64,000 nucleotides of DNA from Ewingella americana (GCF_006438725.1 NZ_RCZD01000001.1:124001-188000); one strand, 5' to 3'; positions 18,639-28,824 are shown, counted from the first letter of the stretch. A program made the numbers and translations. Notes: generated by a model from the letters alone, not told the origin.

Positions 18639-20306
18639 TTAACGGATGTTGATGATCGCGTCGAAGATAGTAGACGCCGTCTGAATCACCTGCGCATTAG
18701 CCAGATAATATTGCTGGTAGCGCTGTAAATCGCCGTACTCTTCATCGGTATTCACACCGGAAATTGACTGCTGTTGTGCACTCAATTGCGTGACGATATT
18801 GGTCTGCGCGGTATTGTTGGTTTTCAGGGTAGAGACCTGATTACCGACGTTACTCACCAGACTGGCATAAGCGCCTGAGAGCGTGGATTTACCTTCAACC
18901 AGTTTGGCCGTTTGTAAATCGAGCAGTTTCTGCGCGTTGCGGTTATCACTGGCCCCAATTTTACCGGTCGTTGCATCGACGGTACTGGCTGCCGCAATTT
19001 TAGAGGAATCGGTGATCGCCAGATTCAGACTGCCTGCCACACCGCTGACGGTTTTTACCGTGAAACTGTCTTTCGCGTTGGCTGTGCCGGTCACTGAGAT
19101 ACTCAGACCGTCGAAGTTCAGCGTCGGGTTGCCAGACGTATCCGTGCCTGCCGTTGGCGTAATATTGGCGCCATCTGAAGTTCGGGTCGCAGTCCAGGCT
19201 GTACCGTCATAAGACATAACATAATCGCTGGCTTTTACCGCTGACGAATCGCTGTATGTGACGCTCAACACGGCGGAGCCGGTGTTTTTGGTATTGGACA
19301 CGGTCGCAGGCTGATTAAAGCTGAAGAAATTTCCACCCGGCTGGCTGTTCATATCAAAACCACCTTTATTGACGGTATTGAAGCTGTCACCCAACGTTAA
19401 AGCCAACTGCCCTAACTGATTAATTGCCGGCTCAAGGTTGTCTTTACGGAAGGCCAATACGCCACCCAGGGCACCGGTAGTGATGCGGCTTTCCGCAATC
19501 TCGGTCACTGAGCCATCGGGCTGTGTGACGCCCACGGTCAGTTTACTGGTATCGGCGCTGGAAGGGGTTGCCACGACAGTACGGGTATTAGAACCCTGGA
19601 CTAACGGCACGCCGTTGGCGAAGGAGACGTTAAACGCATCGCCGTCCTGCTGGGTCACCGTAACACCCGCTACGTCGTTCAGTTGGCTCACCAGTTGATC
19701 ACGCTGGTCGAGAAGCGCATTCGGCTCCTGACCAGTGGTACCGCGGGTAGTGGTAATTTGAGAATTCAGTTTGGCAATTTGCGACGCAAAATTGTTGATC
19801 TGGTTGACGTTATCGGTGATCTGCTGGTTCACACCATTGCTCATGTCGCTCAGGTATTTCGCGGAGCTGTTGAACTGCCCCGTCATGCCCTGTGCCTGAC
19901 CGAGTACCGCCTGGCGTGAAGCGCTGTCGCCCGCGTTGCTGGTGAGCGTTTGCAGGCCAGTAAAGAACTTCTGCATGGTGCTCGCCAGGCTGGTGGTGGT
20001 GCTTGACAACAGATCATCAATTTGTCCGGCCTGCGTGGACTGTGTGGTCAGCGCGCTATTGATGGTGCTTGCACCCAATAACTGATTAACCACAAACGCA
20101 TTGTATTCACGGTTGATGCTGCTGACGTTTACGCCATTACCGATATAACCTACCGCCGTATTGGTGCCGTTGCTCTGCCCAATAATCGCTGTCTGGCGGT
20201 TATAACCGGCCACGCTGACGTTGGCGATGTTGTTACTGACCGTACTGAGCGCAGCCTGCGCCGCATTCAGCCCGCTCATTGCGGTATTGATTAAGCTGTT
20301 GGACAT
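18639..20306 (-). CDS. flgK: Flagellar hook-associated protein FlgK
   Basis: 555 residues. The N-terminus SLINTAMSGLNAAQAALSTVSNNIANVSVAGYNRQ is the flagellar rod/hook signature, and the C-terminus (GDLQRYQQYYLANAQVIQTASTIFDAIINIR) forms the partner helix. It is the first junction protein (HAP1) above the hook. A sigma-28 promoter at 20451-20477 lies upstream, so flgKL can be transcribed late, independently of flgB-J. Confidence 0.97.
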   Translation of the reverse strand: MSNSLINTAMSGLNAAQAALSTVSNNIANVSVAGYNRQTAIIGQSNGTNTAVGYIGNGVNVSSINREYNAFVVNQLLGASTINSALTTQSTQAGQIDDLLSSTTTSLASTMQKFFTGLQTLTSNAGDSASRQAVLGQAQGMTGQFNSSAKYLSDMSNGVNQQITDNVNQINNFASQIAKLNSQITTTRGTTGQEPNALLDQRDQLVSQLNDVAGVTVTQQDGDAFNVSFANGVPLVQGSNTRTVVATPSSADTSKLTVGVTQPDGSVTEIAESRITTGALGGVLAFRKDNLEPAINQLGQLALTLGDSFNTVNKGGFDMNSQPGGNFFSFNQPATVSNTKNTGSAVLSVTYSDSSAVKASDYVMSYDGTAWTATRTSDGANITPTAGTDTSGNPTLNFDGLSISVTGTANAKDSFTVKTVSGVAGSLNLAITDSSKIAAASTVDATTGKIGASDNRNAQKLLDLQTAKLVEGKSTLSGAYASLVSNVGNQVSTLKTNNTAQTNIVTQLSAQQQSISGVNTDEEYGDLQRYQQYYLANAQVIQTASTIFDAIINIR

Positions 20307-20398
20307 GAGTGTTTTATCCCAGTGTGACGCCGGCTGACGTTTTTATATATTTAAGTGATATGAAAATCGGGAGCACTCCCTTTTCCCTGCAAGCGTTC

Positions 20399-20446
20399 TC
20401 GAAACTGATCTTTTTTTTCGAAACTCATCTTTTTTTCGAAACTAGA
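20399..20446 (-). repeat. Tandem 18-19 base repeats in the flgK leader
   Basis: Three consecutive units beginning TCGAAACT start at 20399, 20418 and 20436. The first two are TCGAAACTGATC and TCGAAACTCATC, each followed by a T tract; the third is truncated. In the flgK mRNA these read as A-tracts. They lie between the sigma-28 promoter and the flgK start. Confidence 0.8.
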
Positions 20447-20450
20447 AGTG

Positions 20451-20477
20451 TTATCGGCTTAAGCGAGAGGAACTTGA
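20451..20477 (-). promoter_or_regulatory. Sigma-28 (FliA) promoter for flgKL
   Basis: Read on the minus strand: TCAAGTTC-N11-GCCGATAA. The -10 element is a perfect match and the -35 is near the consensus TAAAGTTT, with the exact 11-base spacing. The message would carry a leader of about 140 bases before flgK. Confidence 0.85.
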
Positions 20478-20487
20478 GAGCAAATTG

Positions 20488-21438
20488 TCAGAAAATCTTA
20501 CTCAAATCGGTGCTGTAAGCTTTGACGGCCTGCTGGCCCGCTCCTTTGATTTTCTGAATAACGCTGACCAGCTTGTCGGCATAGTTCGGATCGGTGGCAT
20601 AACCCGCGGCCTGTAAGGCGTGTGCGGCCTGCTCTGGCGTTCCCGCTGCGGTAACCTGGGCATAGCGCGGGTTGCTGGTGAGCAATTTCACATAGTCGGA
20701 TATCGCTTCGACGTAAGAGCCGTAAACACGGAAAGTGGCCTGCACTTTTTTCGCCACACCATTGGTGTATTCGGTGGTCATGACGTTAGTGGTCGGCCCG
20801 CTCCAGCTACTGCCTGCTTTGATCCCGAACAGGTTGAAGCTTTGTTTGCCATCCGTCGTCGGGATTTCCCGCTGGCCCCAGCCGGACTCCAGCGCGGCCT
20901 GCGCAACAATCAACTGATGCGAAATCCCGCTCTCTTTACTGGCGACCTGCGCCGGAATGCTTAGGCGGGAGACAAACTGCCCGCTGTCTTGTCCCAGTGG
21001 CGCGCCACCGGAAGTCCGGTCGGGCGCATTGGGTATGGCCTTGCGGATCATCTGTTCCATCGCCAGCAGCGGCAGGGTATTGAGTACGTCTTTATCCAGC
21101 GCCATCGGCACCGTACCCGCCAACTCAGACGGTTCAGGGTTTCCACCCGTCATCTGTTTGACCATCAAATCCGCCATGCCGAGGCCCTTTTCGGACATGT
21201 TCTGGGCAATTTGCTGATCGTACATCGATGTATAAAGCCGGGTCTGATCGCTGCTCAGTAAACCGTCCTGTGGCAAGGCAGAACGCATGCTTTTGAGCAT
21301 CATCTGTACGAACACGCCTTCGAACTGCTTGGCGACTTCCTTGATGTGCGCCTGCGGATCTTTTTGCACTGCCAGCTTCAAACTATTCAGCGACTGCGTG
21401 TCATACGCAGCGCCGGACATCGACATAAGATCGCCCAT
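20488..21438 (-). CDS. flgJ: Rod cap and peptidoglycan hydrolase FlgJ
   Basis: 316 residues, the Salmonella length. Residues 1-150 are the rod-cap half (AKQFEGVFVQMMLKSMRSALPQDGLLSSDQTRLYTSMYDQQIA). Residues about 160-316 are a GH73 glucosaminidase; the presumed catalytic Glu is in AQAALESGWGQREI. It opens the peptidoglycan so that the rod can pass. It overlaps the end of flgI by one base. Confidence 0.96.
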   Translation of the reverse strand: MGDLMSMSGAAYDTQSLNSLKLAVQKDPQAHIKEVAKQFEGVFVQMMLKSMRSALPQDGLLSSDQTRLYTSMYDQQIAQNMSEKGLGMADLMVKQMTGGNPEPSELAGTVPMALDKDVLNTLPLLAMEQMIRKAIPNAPDRTSGGAPLGQDSGQFVSRLSIPAQVASKESGISHQLIVAQAALESGWGQREIPTTDGKQSFNLFGIKAGSSWSGPTTNVMTTEYTNGVAKKVQATFRVYGSYVEAISDYVKLLTSNPRYAQVTAAGTPEQAAHALQAAGYATDPNYADKLVSVIQKIKGAGQQAVKAYSTDLSKIF

Positions 21439-22547
21439 CAGATGATTTCCAAATCAGCACGTAAACAACCCGCCGTTTTCATCGCCTGCAAAATTGACAT
21501 CAGGTCGATAGGCGTTGCCCCCAGCGCGTTCAGCGTGCGCACCACATTGTTCAGACTGGCACTGGACTTGACCTGTTGCAATGAGCCACCCGACTGACGA
21601 ACTGAGATGTTGGTGTTCGGTGTGACCACCGTCTGACCGCCACCAAAGGGGGTATTTGGCTGACTGACATCGTTCTGGCGGTCAACCACCACGGACAGAT
21701 TCCCCTGAGCCACGGCGCAGGAGTCCAGCGTCACATCGCGATTCATCACCACCGAGCCGGTGCGCGAGTTAATGATCACTTTGGCGTCCATCGGGCCGAC
21801 CGTCACATCGATGTTCTGGATCTGCGCCAAAATACGCACCTGTGAACTGTTGCCGCGCGGCACCATGACCCGGATGTTTCGCGCGTCCAGCGCAGTGGCT
21901 GAGCCCAGACCGCCCTGACGGTTAATGGCGTCAGTGACCTGCTGCGCCAGATTGAAATCTTCGTCATTAAGTTGCAGGTTGATCATCCCTTCGGCGCCAA
22001 AGGTGCTTGGCAGTTCGCGTTCAATGGTTGCGCCCGCAGTGATACGTCCGCCCGAGAGTTGGTTAACCGTCACGCTACTGCCACCGGATGACGCGCCAGC
22101 GCCACCCACCAGCACGTTACCCTGTGCCAGGGCATAAACCTGGTTGTCCACGCCTTTAAGCGGCGTCATCAGCAAGGTACCGCCGCGAATACTTTTGGCG
22201 TTACCCATCGAGGAGACCACAACGTCAATTGTCTGTCCGCTTTTGGAAAATGGCGGCATTTTTGCCGTCACCATGACCGCTGCGACGTTTTTCAACTGCA
22301 TGTTGGTGCCCGCTGGCACAGTGATCCCTAACTGGGACAACATGTTGGTCAGCGTTTGAGTGGTAAATGGCGTCTGGGTGGTCTGGTCGCCGGAACCATC
22401 CAGGCCAACGACCAGGCCGTAGCCGATCAGGGCGTTATCACGCACGCCCTGAACGCTGGTAAGGTCACGAATGCGCTGTGCCGACGCGGGCAGAGCCATC
22501 ACAGCACACAGCGTTAAGCACAGAATGCCGGGAAGGAGTTTTCTCAT
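21438..22547 (-). CDS. flgI: Flagellar P-ring protein FlgI
   Basis: 369 residues from the ATG at 22547 ([10 protein letters not shown]), which begins a clear signal peptide ending LPASA; the frame is open further upstream but without homology. The mature start [33 protein letters not shown] is the family signature. It assembles in the periplasm as the P-ring bushing around the rod, a step that in E. coli needs FlgA. Confidence 0.96.
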   Translation of the reverse strand: MRKLLPGILCLTLCAVMALPASAQRIRDLTSVQGVRDNALIGYGLVVGLDGSGDQTTQTPFTTQTLTNMLSQLGITVPAGTNMQLKNVAAVMVTAKMPPFSKSGQTIDVVVSSMGNAKSIRGGTLLMTPLKGVDNQVYALAQGNVLVGGAGASSGGSSVTVNQLSGGRITAGATIERELPSTFGAEGMINLQLNDEDFNLAQQVTDAINRQGGLGSATALDARNIRVMVPRGNSSQVRILAQIQNIDVTVGPMDAKVIINSRTGSVVMNRDVTLDSCAVAQGNLSVVVDRQNDVSQPNTPFGGGQTVVTPNTNISVRQSGGSLQQVKSSASLNNVVRTLNALGATPIDLMSILQAMKTAGCLRADLEII

Positions 22548-22557
22548 GATTGCCTCA

Positions 22558-23289
22558 TTAATACGGCGAAAGATTAAGGAAGAACCGCTGCAACCAGCCC
22601 ATGTTCTGCGCTTCATTGATGTAGCCGTTACCAACATATTCGATGCGGGCGTCCGCCACCTGCGTCGACACCACGGTGTTCGAGCCGCTGATAGTGCGCG
22701 GATTCACCACGCCGGAGAACCGGATAAACTCGGTACCCTGGTTAATTTCAATCTGTTTCTCACCCACAACATGCAGGTTGCCATTGGCCAGCACTTCGTT
22801 AACGGTCACGGTCAATGTTCCGCTGAAGGTGTTGTTGGCTGCAGCGCCACCTTTACCGCCGAAGGTGTTGTCTCCGCTCATGTCCATGTCGGCGCGGGCA
22901 TTGCCGAATAATCCTGCGAGATAGCGCGGAGTCGTCGCGGAACTGAATTTGCTGGAACCATTGCGGGTGGCGTTGGCTGACGAGCTTTTGCTCGCGCTGA
23001 CGTTTTCCTGCAACACAATGGTCAGGGTATCGCCGATGTTACGTGGTCGACGATCTTCAAACAGGGGCTGATAGCCATAGTTCATCGGCTGAACGGACTG
23101 GAAAATCGAACCGTTCGGTACCGGTGGTGCCGCCGGGGCCGGTTGGGCCGAGGTTGTCCCCTCCACCAGCGGTTTATGCGGAAAATACGCGCATCCATTG
23201 AGCAGCAAGGTCACTAAAAGTGGCAGAGCCAACACGCCGTGTCGGTGAAAGTGCGCGCTATTTACCGACGTAAATTTCATGGTCACCAC
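22558..23289 (-). CDS. flgH: Flagellar L-ring lipoprotein FlgH
   Basis: 243 residues with a lipoprotein signal; the lipobox LLNGC puts the lipidated Cys near residue 33. The body ([40 protein letters not shown] and [18 protein letters not shown]) is nearly identical to E. coli FlgH. It forms the outer-membrane L-ring. The start is ambiguous: AAGGCG is 6 bases from the GTG at 23289 and 15 from the ATG at 23280, so one of the two GTG codons is favoured. Confidence 0.95.
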   Translation of the reverse strand: MVTMKFTSVNSAHFHRHGVLALPLLVTLLLNGCAYFPHKPLVEGTTSAQPAPAAPPVPNGSIFQSVQPMNYGYQPLFEDRRPRNIGDTLTIVLQENVSASKSSSANATRNGSSKFSSATTPRYLAGLFGNARADMDMSGDNTFGGKGGAAANNTFSGTLTVTVNEVLANGNLHVVGEKQIEINQGTEFIRFSGVVNPRTISGSNTVVSTQVADARIEYVGNGYINEAQNMGWLQRFFLNLSPY

Positions 23290-23392
23290 AGATATCGCCT
23301 TAACTTAAAAGTATCTACTTTACTAAGGGCACAGGACCTGGAGGGGTCCGTGTGCCCTGCTTACATCAATGACAACATCCCCAAGGGGATTT

Positions 23393-24175
23393 TTATAATT
23401 GCGTTAGCTTCTGCAACATCTGGTCGGACGTTGATACGGCTTTACTGTTGATCTCGTAGGCGCGTTGGGTCTGAATCATGTTGACCAGCTCTTCCGCCAC
23501 GTTAACGTTTGAGGTTTCAACGTAACCCTGATAGAGCAAACCGGCACCGTTCAGCCCGGGAGTACTTTCAATGGGTGCGCCGGAACTTTGGGTTTCCTGA
23601 TACAGGTTTTCACCCATCGATTCCAGGCCGCTGTCATTGATGAACGTACTCAGTGTCAGTTGACCTACCTGCTGCGCCGCAGTCTGTCCCTGTTGGGTGA
23701 CGCTGACGATACCGTCGCGACCCACGGTGATAGACAGAGCGTTAGCAGGAATAGTGATGGCCGGGATCACCTGATAGCCACTTGAGGTCACCAACTGACC
23801 GTTTTGGTCAACCTGGAATGAACCATCGCGGGTATATGAAGTGGTGCCGTCAGGGAGTTGTACCTGGAAGAAACCCTGCCCTTTGATGGCAATATCTTTG
23901 CTGTTGTTGGTCTGGGACAGGTTGCCCTGGGCATGTAGACGCTCAGTGGCAACCGGACGCACACCCGTACCAATTTGCAGACCGGACGGCAGATTGGTCT
24001 GCTCGGAAGACTGCGCACCGGGCTGACGGATAGTCTGGTACAGCAAATCTTCAAACACCGCACGCTGGCGTTTGAAGCCATTGGTACTGACGTTGGCCAG
24101 GTTGTTGGCGATCACGTCCATGTTGGTTTGCTGCGCGTCAAGGCCAGTCTTCGCGATATAAAGCGATGGGATCAT
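23393..24175 (-). CDS. flgG: Flagellar distal rod protein FlgG
   Basis: 260 residues, the standard FlgG length. The N-terminal [26 protein letters not shown] is the rod/hook signature and the C-terminus ([26 protein letters not shown]) the matching helix. It forms the distal rod that passes through the P and L rings. It lies 21 bases after flgF in the flgBCDEFGHIJ operon. Confidence 0.97.
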   Translation of the reverse strand: MIPSLYIAKTGLDAQQTNMDVIANNLANVSTNGFKRQRAVFEDLLYQTIRQPGAQSSEQTNLPSGLQIGTGVRPVATERLHAQGNLSQTNNSKDIAIKGQGFFQVQLPDGTTSYTRDGSFQVDQNGQLVTSSGYQVIPAITIPANALSITVGRDGIVSVTQQGQTAAQQVGQLTLSTFINDSGLESMGENLYQETQSSGAPIESTPGLNGAGLLYQGYVETSNVNVAEELVNMIQTQRAYEINSKAVSTSDQMLQKLTQL

Positions 24176-24196
24176 GTTGTTACTCCTCTGCTGTCA

Positions 24197-24952
24197 TCAG
24201 CTCAACGACAGCAGCTCGTTGGCGCGTTGTTCGTTCTCATCCACACTGTGGATGACCTTCATTTGCATTTCGAAGCGACGGGCGTTGGCAATCATGTCAA
24301 CCATGGTTTCCACCGGTTTGACATTGCTGCCCTCCAGCGTACCTGGCATCACATGGATGCTCGCATCAGCCTGCAAGGCATTGCCCCTGGCCTGCGCCGT
24401 GGCCGGGGTGAGACGGAACATGCCGTCATCACCACGCGTCACTTCGTTACCCGCGGCTTTCACCAGTTTCAACTTGCCGAGCTGCCCCATGGTATTGGGA
24501 TCAGCGCCCGCCTCGAGCACCGCGATGGTGCCATCTGACGAGATGGTCAGCTGCGCACCCGGCGGCACTTCGATCGGGCCGTTATCGCCCATGACCGGAT
24601 TGCCCTGAATGGTCAGTTGATTGGTCGGTGACACCTGAAGGTCACCATTGCGGGTATAGGCTTCGGAACCGTCAGGCATCTGCACCGCCAGAAAGCCGTC
24701 TTGCTGCAACGCCACGTCCAGCGGGCGTCCGGTGTAGTTAAGCTGTCCCTGCGTCATGTCAGCACCCGGCGTTGAAGCCGTCACTAACGTGCGTGTTTCG
24801 AGACTTGGCCCGTTCACCGGTACAGCCCGCAGAGCCATCAGTTGTGCGCGAAAACCCGGCGTTGAAGCATTCGCCAAATTACTCGCGGTGACCGACTGCT
24901 GGTTCAGCGTCTGGCTGGCGGCGCCCATCGCGGTGTAGATTGCGTGATCCAT
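24197..24952 (-). CDS. flgF: Flagellar proximal rod protein FlgF
   Basis: 251 residues. MDHAIYTAMGAASQTLNQQSVTASNLANASTPGF is the typical FlgF N-terminus, and VDMIANARRFEMQMKVIHSVDENEQRANELL the C-terminal helix. It is one of the proximal rod subunits with FlgB and FlgC. Confidence 0.96.
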   Translation of the reverse strand: MDHAIYTAMGAASQTLNQQSVTASNLANASTPGFRAQLMALRAVPVNGPSLETRTLVTASTPGADMTQGQLNYTGRPLDVALQQDGFLAVQMPDGSEAYTRNGDLQVSPTNQLTIQGNPVMGDNGPIEVPPGAQLTISSDGTIAVLEAGADPNTMGQLGKLKLVKAAGNEVTRGDDGMFRLTPATAQARGNALQADASIHVMPGTLEGSNVKPVETMVDMIANARRFEMQMKVIHSVDENEQRANELLSLS

Positions 24953-25000
24953 AGTGCGTTCCTGTTCCGTCTGTCATCTAAAACGCGTCATTCACTGCGA

Positions 25001-26251
25001 TTAACGCAGGTTGACCAGCGTGTTCAGGATCGAGTCCTGAGTTTTGATGGTTTGCGCGTTCGACTGGTAATTACGCTGAGCCACAATCATGTTGACCAGT
25101 TCTTTACTCAGGTCGACGTTCGAGGCTTCCAGTGCACCACTGGTCATGCTACCGAACCCACCCGTACCCGCGATGCCCGTAATTGGCTGGCCGGAAGACT
25201 GGGTGGAGGACCACACGTTGTCGCCTTCAGATTTCAGACCTTCGGGGTTGGAGAAGTTGCTCAACACGACCTGGCCCAGCAGTTGGGTTTGGCGGTTGGA
25301 ATAGACACCAGCGATAGTGCCGTCATCGTTAATCTGATAACCGGTCATCTGGCCTGCAGCGTAACCATCCTGCTTAAGCGTACCGATGCTGTTGCTGCCG
25401 GTGTTCTGCTGAATACTGCCCTGGAAGCTCAGCGCCACGGTTTGCGGGGTGGCCGCGCCGTTGGTGCTGGTGTTCATTGGCAGAGCCAGTGTGGTCGCCG
25501 GTGTCGTCACAACGCCCGCTGCGTCAGCGGTGCTGACCAACGTACCGCTGGTGCTGAAGTTCAGGCTGCCGATTTTACCCGCAGTAGAACCGGTGACGCT
25601 GCTGTCTTGTGAGTAAACATCCCACGAGTTCGCCACCGTCGCCGACTTCACAAAGTACACGTTGTTGTCGTGTGAATTGCCCAGTGAATCGTAGGTGGTG
25701 ATGGTGTTGACATAGTTGTAGCTGGTCGGGTCTGAACTGGAGAAGGTCGCGGTGGCTGGCGTTTTGTCTGTCGAGTTCAGGTTGGCCGCCATGGTCCCGG
25801 TGGTGGTCGCCTTGGCGATCATCATGGTGTTCGGGATGTTCAATGCCACAGGCTGCGCACCCTGCGCGATGGTCGGTGGTGTGCCGGTGGCCGGGTAACC
25901 GGTCACACTCAGGCCCTGCGAGTTAACCAAATTGCGGTTTTCGTCGAGGGAAAGCTGGCCGTTACGCGAATAGAACACGCCACCGTTGGCGTCGGTCATA
26001 CGGAAAAAGCCATTACCGCTCAGTGCAACGTCCAGACTACGGTTGGTGGTGGTGGTGGTGCCGTCGCTGAAATCCTGAGTAATGGCCGCAACTTTCACGC
26101 CCATACCGGTTTGTGAACCGGCAAACATATCGGCAAAAGACGCGGTCGCAGATTTAAAGCCAGACGTGGCGGAGTTGGCAATGTTGTTACCAATCACGTC
26201 CAGGTTTGACGATGCTGCGTTCAGGCCGCTGACTGCTTGGGAAAAGCTCAT
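25001..26251 (-). CDS. flgE: Flagellar hook protein FlgE
   Basis: 416 residues, slightly longer than the E. coli protein (about 400). SFSQAVSGLNAASSNLDVIGNNIANSATSGFKSA is the rod/hook N-terminal motif and ELVNMIVAQRNYQSNAQTIKTQDSILNTLVNLR the C-terminal helix. The Ser/Thr-rich middle is the surface domain and is typical of variable hook regions. It polymerises into the hook under the FlgD cap. Confidence 0.97.
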   Translation of the reverse strand: MSFSQAVSGLNAASSNLDVIGNNIANSATSGFKSATASFADMFAGSQTGMGVKVAAITQDFSDGTTTTTNRSLDVALSGNGFFRMTDANGGVFYSRNGQLSLDENRNLVNSQGLSVTGYPATGTPPTIAQGAQPVALNIPNTMMIAKATTTGTMAANLNSTDKTPATATFSSSDPTSYNYVNTITTYDSLGNSHDNNVYFVKSATVANSWDVYSQDSSVTGSTAGKIGSLNFSTSGTLVSTADAAGVVTTPATTLALPMNTSTNGAATPQTVALSFQGSIQQNTGSNSIGTLKQDGYAAGQMTGYQINDDGTIAGVYSNRQTQLLGQVVLSNFSNPEGLKSEGDNVWSSTQSSGQPITGIAGTGGFGSMTSGALEASNVDLSKELVNMIVAQRNYQSNAQTIKTQDSILNTLVNLR

Positions 26252-26335
26252 GGTCTGCTCCAGGTTACTGTGTGTAGTTGCTGCATGAAGTTAACGTTAT
26301 TAGCCCCTCACCCTGCATGGGGAGGAGCCAACGGC

Positions 26336-27019
26336 TTACAAAATTTGTCGCACGTTGGCCAGAGTACTGGTGCCGCGAACGCCGAGATCCAGCACTGCGC
26401 CGGACGTGTCGTTGGTGACGCCATTGACCAGCGCGTAGTTCAGCGTAGAGGCCACCATCTGCTCGCCGCCACTGGTGGCGTTGACGCTGAAGCTGTAACT
26501 GCCATCCACTGCCGTGGTGCCGTCATCCTGCTTGCCATCCCAGGAATAACTGTGAACGCCCGCTGTCTGCGCGCCGAGGTTGAGGGTTTTCACCACTTTG
26601 CCGTTCGAATCGCTGATGGTGACAGTGGTGGTATCTACAGAGCGTTCCAGTTCCAGTCCAAATGGCGTCGTGCTGACGGTGCCAGCGGAGGTGCCGACCA
26701 GAATGGCTTTGCCCGCCACCATCACACCATGACCAATCAGCGACGTCGCCTGTACAGACTGGTTGCTGTTGATCTGGCCGGAAATGCTGCCAAGCGTGGT
26801 GTTGAGTTTTTCAATACCGCTGACGGTATTGATCTGCGCCAACTGGCTGGTGAGCTGGGCGTTATCCATCGGGTTGGTCGGATCCTGGTTCTTCAACTGC
26901 GCGACCAGCAGCGTCAGAAAGTTACTCGACAGATCATCGGCCGTTGATTTAGTGGTCGTGGTGCCCGTGGTGGAAATCGTGTTGTCGGTGGTGTCGTTGA
27001 TCGAGCTTAAAACAGACAT
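26336..27019 (-). CDS. flgD: Flagellar hook-capping protein FlgD
   Basis: 227 residues. The N-terminal part has the conserved LSSNFLTLLVAQLKNQDPTNPMDNAQLTSQLAQINTV, and residues about 120-190 the FlgD Ig-like and Tudor-like fold (SYSWDGKQDDGTTAVDGSYSF). It is exported early and caps the growing hook. It lies between flgC and flgE in the operon. Confidence 0.96.
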   Translation of the reverse strand: MSVLSSINDTTDNTISTTGTTTTKSTADDLSSNFLTLLVAQLKNQDPTNPMDNAQLTSQLAQINTVSGIEKLNTTLGSISGQINSNQSVQATSLIGHGVMVAGKAILVGTSAGTVSTTPFGLELERSVDTTTVTISDSNGKVVKTLNLGAQTAGVHSYSWDGKQDDGTTAVDGSYSFSVNATSGGEQMVASTLNYALVNGVTNDTSGAVLDLGVRGTSTLANVRQIL

Positions 27020-27030
27020 AAGACGCTCCG

Positions 27031-27435
27031 TTATTGACCCAGTGTCAGGGTTTTCAACATCAACGACTTGGTGGTATTCAACACCTCAACGTTGGCCTGA
27101 TAGCTACGGGAAGCTGAGATGGTGTTCACCATTTCGCTGACCACATCCACGTTAGGCATTTTCACGTAACCTTTGGCATCGGCCATTGGGTTACCGGGCT
27201 GATAGACCAGACGCATCGGCGCCGGGTCATCGACCACTTCTGCCACTTTCACTCCACCGGTTTCCTGCCCCGGTGCAGCGTTAACCTGAAACACCACTTG
27301 CTTTGCGCGATACGGCTGACCATCCGGTCCGGTCACGCTGTCGGCGTTGGCCATGTTACTGGCGCTGACGTTCATGCGTTGCGACTGGGCAGAGAGCGCC
27401 GATCCGGCAATATCAAAAATACTGAGCATCGACAT
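27031..27435 (-). CDS. flgC: Flagellar proximal rod protein FlgC
   Basis: 134 residues, the usual FlgC size. [33 protein letters not shown] matches the N-terminal rod motif; the C-terminus has [22 protein letters not shown]. It is a proximal rod subunit, 5 bases after flgB. Confidence 0.96.
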   Translation of the reverse strand: MSMLSIFDIAGSALSAQSQRMNVSASNMANADSVTGPDGQPYRAKQVVFQVNAAPGQETGGVKVAEVVDDPAPMRLVYQPGNPMADAKGYVKMPNVDVVSEMVNTISASRSYQANVEVLNTTKSLMLKTLTLGQ

Positions 27436-27440
27436 GCGGG

Positions 27441-27851
27441 TTATCCTTGAAGTACCGACATCATCCCTTTCACCTGGCCGCCAAGCACGGTCAGATCGGT
27501 TTGATATCGCACACTGTTGTCGGCGAAGTTGGTACGTTCACGGTCCATATCGACCGTGTTGCCATCCATTGACGGTTGGTCCGGGATGCGGTACATCAGG
27601 TCCAGATCCGCGCCCGCGCTGGTAGACGCGGGAATATGACGCTGATTAGTCAACTCCAGCGACATCCCGCTGCCATTAGCACGGCCCGCTTCCATCACTT
27701 TTTGTAGCTGGCTGGCGAAATCGATGTCCCGCGCCTGATACCCAGGGGTATCCGCGTTGGCAATGTTCGCCGAGAGTATTTCCTGCCGCTGGGCGCGCAA
27801 GTTGAGCGCTTCCTGTTGGAACTGTAGTGCGGCGTTCAATTTGTCGAGCAT
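27441..27851 (-). CDS. flgB: Flagellar proximal rod protein FlgB
   Basis: 136 residues, first gene of the minus-strand flg operon. The conserved stretches are [30 protein letters not shown] near the N-terminus and a C-terminal helix ending in [10 protein letters not shown]. It is a proximal rod subunit and diverges from flgA across a 180-base control region. Confidence 0.96.
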   Translation of the reverse strand: MLDKLNAALQFQQEALNLRAQRQEILSANIANADTPGYQARDIDFASQLQKVMEAGRANGSGMSLELTNQRHIPASTSAGADLDLMYRIPDQPSMDGNTVDMDRERTNFADNSVRYQTDLTVLGGQVKGMMSVLQG

Positions 27852-27910
27852 GCGCCCTCCGCAAAATGAGAATTTGGAGCCGACAGCATAGATCCCCTGG
27901 TCAACAACCT

Positions 27911-27952
27911 ATCGTGGGAATAAGCGCAAAATGCCCCGCTATTTGTCGCATT
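27911..27952. promoter_or_regulatory. Candidate FlhDC box between flgB and flgA
   Basis: The right half-site CGCTATTTGTCGCATT (27937-27952) is close to the consensus CGCTATTTCTGCCATT. A weaker inverted half (27911-27926, ending GGAATAAGCG) lies 10 bases away, within the known 10-12 base spacing. It is well placed to activate both divergent class 2 promoters. Confidence 0.65.
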
Positions 27953-28031
27953 AGGAAATCTAAACTGCGGGTAGACTTGTCGTCAGAAGTGGGAATTCCA
28001 CAACGGTGATCATGGCGGGGGAAACAGCGTG

Positions 28032-28745
28032 ATGAACAAGCGGAGGATCGAGAAATGCGGGCGGGTACTGAGCCTATGCCTTGGGCTAATCCCTGCGCTA
28101 ACGCTGGCTGCACCAGTGCAGCCCGTGGAGGTCTCATCCAATAGCGACACGCTGTTTGCCGGACAGATTCAGCAGTTTTTCCAACAGCAATATGCCAGTA
28201 GCGGGATGCAGGTGACGACGGTGGTCACCACGCCTGCGGCGCGTCAGCCACAGTGCTTATCGCCGCAATTTTCGCTGTCACAGAATGCCCGCAGTTGGGG
28301 CAACGTATCGGTGGCGGTGAATTGCAACGGACAAAAAAGCTATGTGCAGGCCAAGGTGCAGGTCAGTGGGACTTATTGGGTGGCGGCGCGTAATGTCGCG
28401 TCAGGCGCTCATCTCAGTGCAGCGGATATGCAGCAAAAAAGCGGCCGGCTGGATTTATTGCCACCACGCGCTATCCTTGAGAGCCAGCAGGCGTTAAATG
28501 CGGTGACGATGCGTAACATTAATATCGGCCAGCCGTTAACGCTGTCGATGTTGCGACGCCCGTGGATGGTTCACGCCGGTCAGCAGGTCCAGGTACAGGC
28601 TACGGGCAGTGGTTTCAATGTCTCGAGTGCTGGGAAAGCGATGAATAATGCTGCCGCGGCAGAGACTGTACGGGTCAGAATGCCATCTGGCCAAATCGTT
28701 AACGGTACGGTCGGCGCGGATGGCACAGTAAGTATTGCAATTTAA
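28032..28745 (+). CDS. flgA: Flagellar P-ring assembly chaperone FlgA
   Basis: About 237 residues with a signal peptide ending LTLAAP. The C-terminal SAF domain is recognisable: TYWVAARNVASGAHLSAADMQQKSGRLDLLP and LRRPWMVHAGQQVQVQATGSGFNVSSAGKAMNNAAAAETVRVRM. It assists FlgI polymerisation in the periplasm. The ATG at 28032 is 9 bases after a weak GGGGGA; a GTG one codon earlier is also possible. Confidence 0.94.
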   Translation: MNKRRIEKCGRVLSLCLGLIPALTLAAPVQPVEVSSNSDTLFAGQIQQFFQQQYASSGMQVTTVVTTPAARQPQCLSPQFSLSQNARSWGNVSVAVNCNGQKSYVQAKVQVSGTYWVAARNVASGAHLSAADMQQKSGRLDLLPPRAILESQQALNAVTMRNINIGQPLTLSMLRRPWMVHAGQQVQVQATGSGFNVSSAGKAMNNAAAAETVRVRMPSGQIVNGTVGADGTVSIAI

Positions 28746-28797
28746 ACCAGGCAACATGCGGGCGCACAATTACAATCATCTCTATTACAATAAAGAC

Positions 28798-28824
28798 TAA
28801 AGTTTTTCTGTGAAATGACGATAA
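28798..28824 (+). promoter_or_regulatory. Sigma-28 (FliA) promoter for flgMN
   Basis: TAAAGTTT-N11-GACGATAA: the -35 is a perfect match to TAAAGTTT, the -10 differs from GCCGATAA at one base, and the spacing is exactly 11. It would give flgM a leader of about 80 bases and allow late synthesis of the anti-sigma factor, as in Salmonella. Confidence 0.9.

Noticed and set aside
24944-25612. A 222-codon frame opposite flgE
   Set aside because: Antisense shadow of a conserved hook gene; the composition reflects the complementary GC-rich codons and no motif is present.
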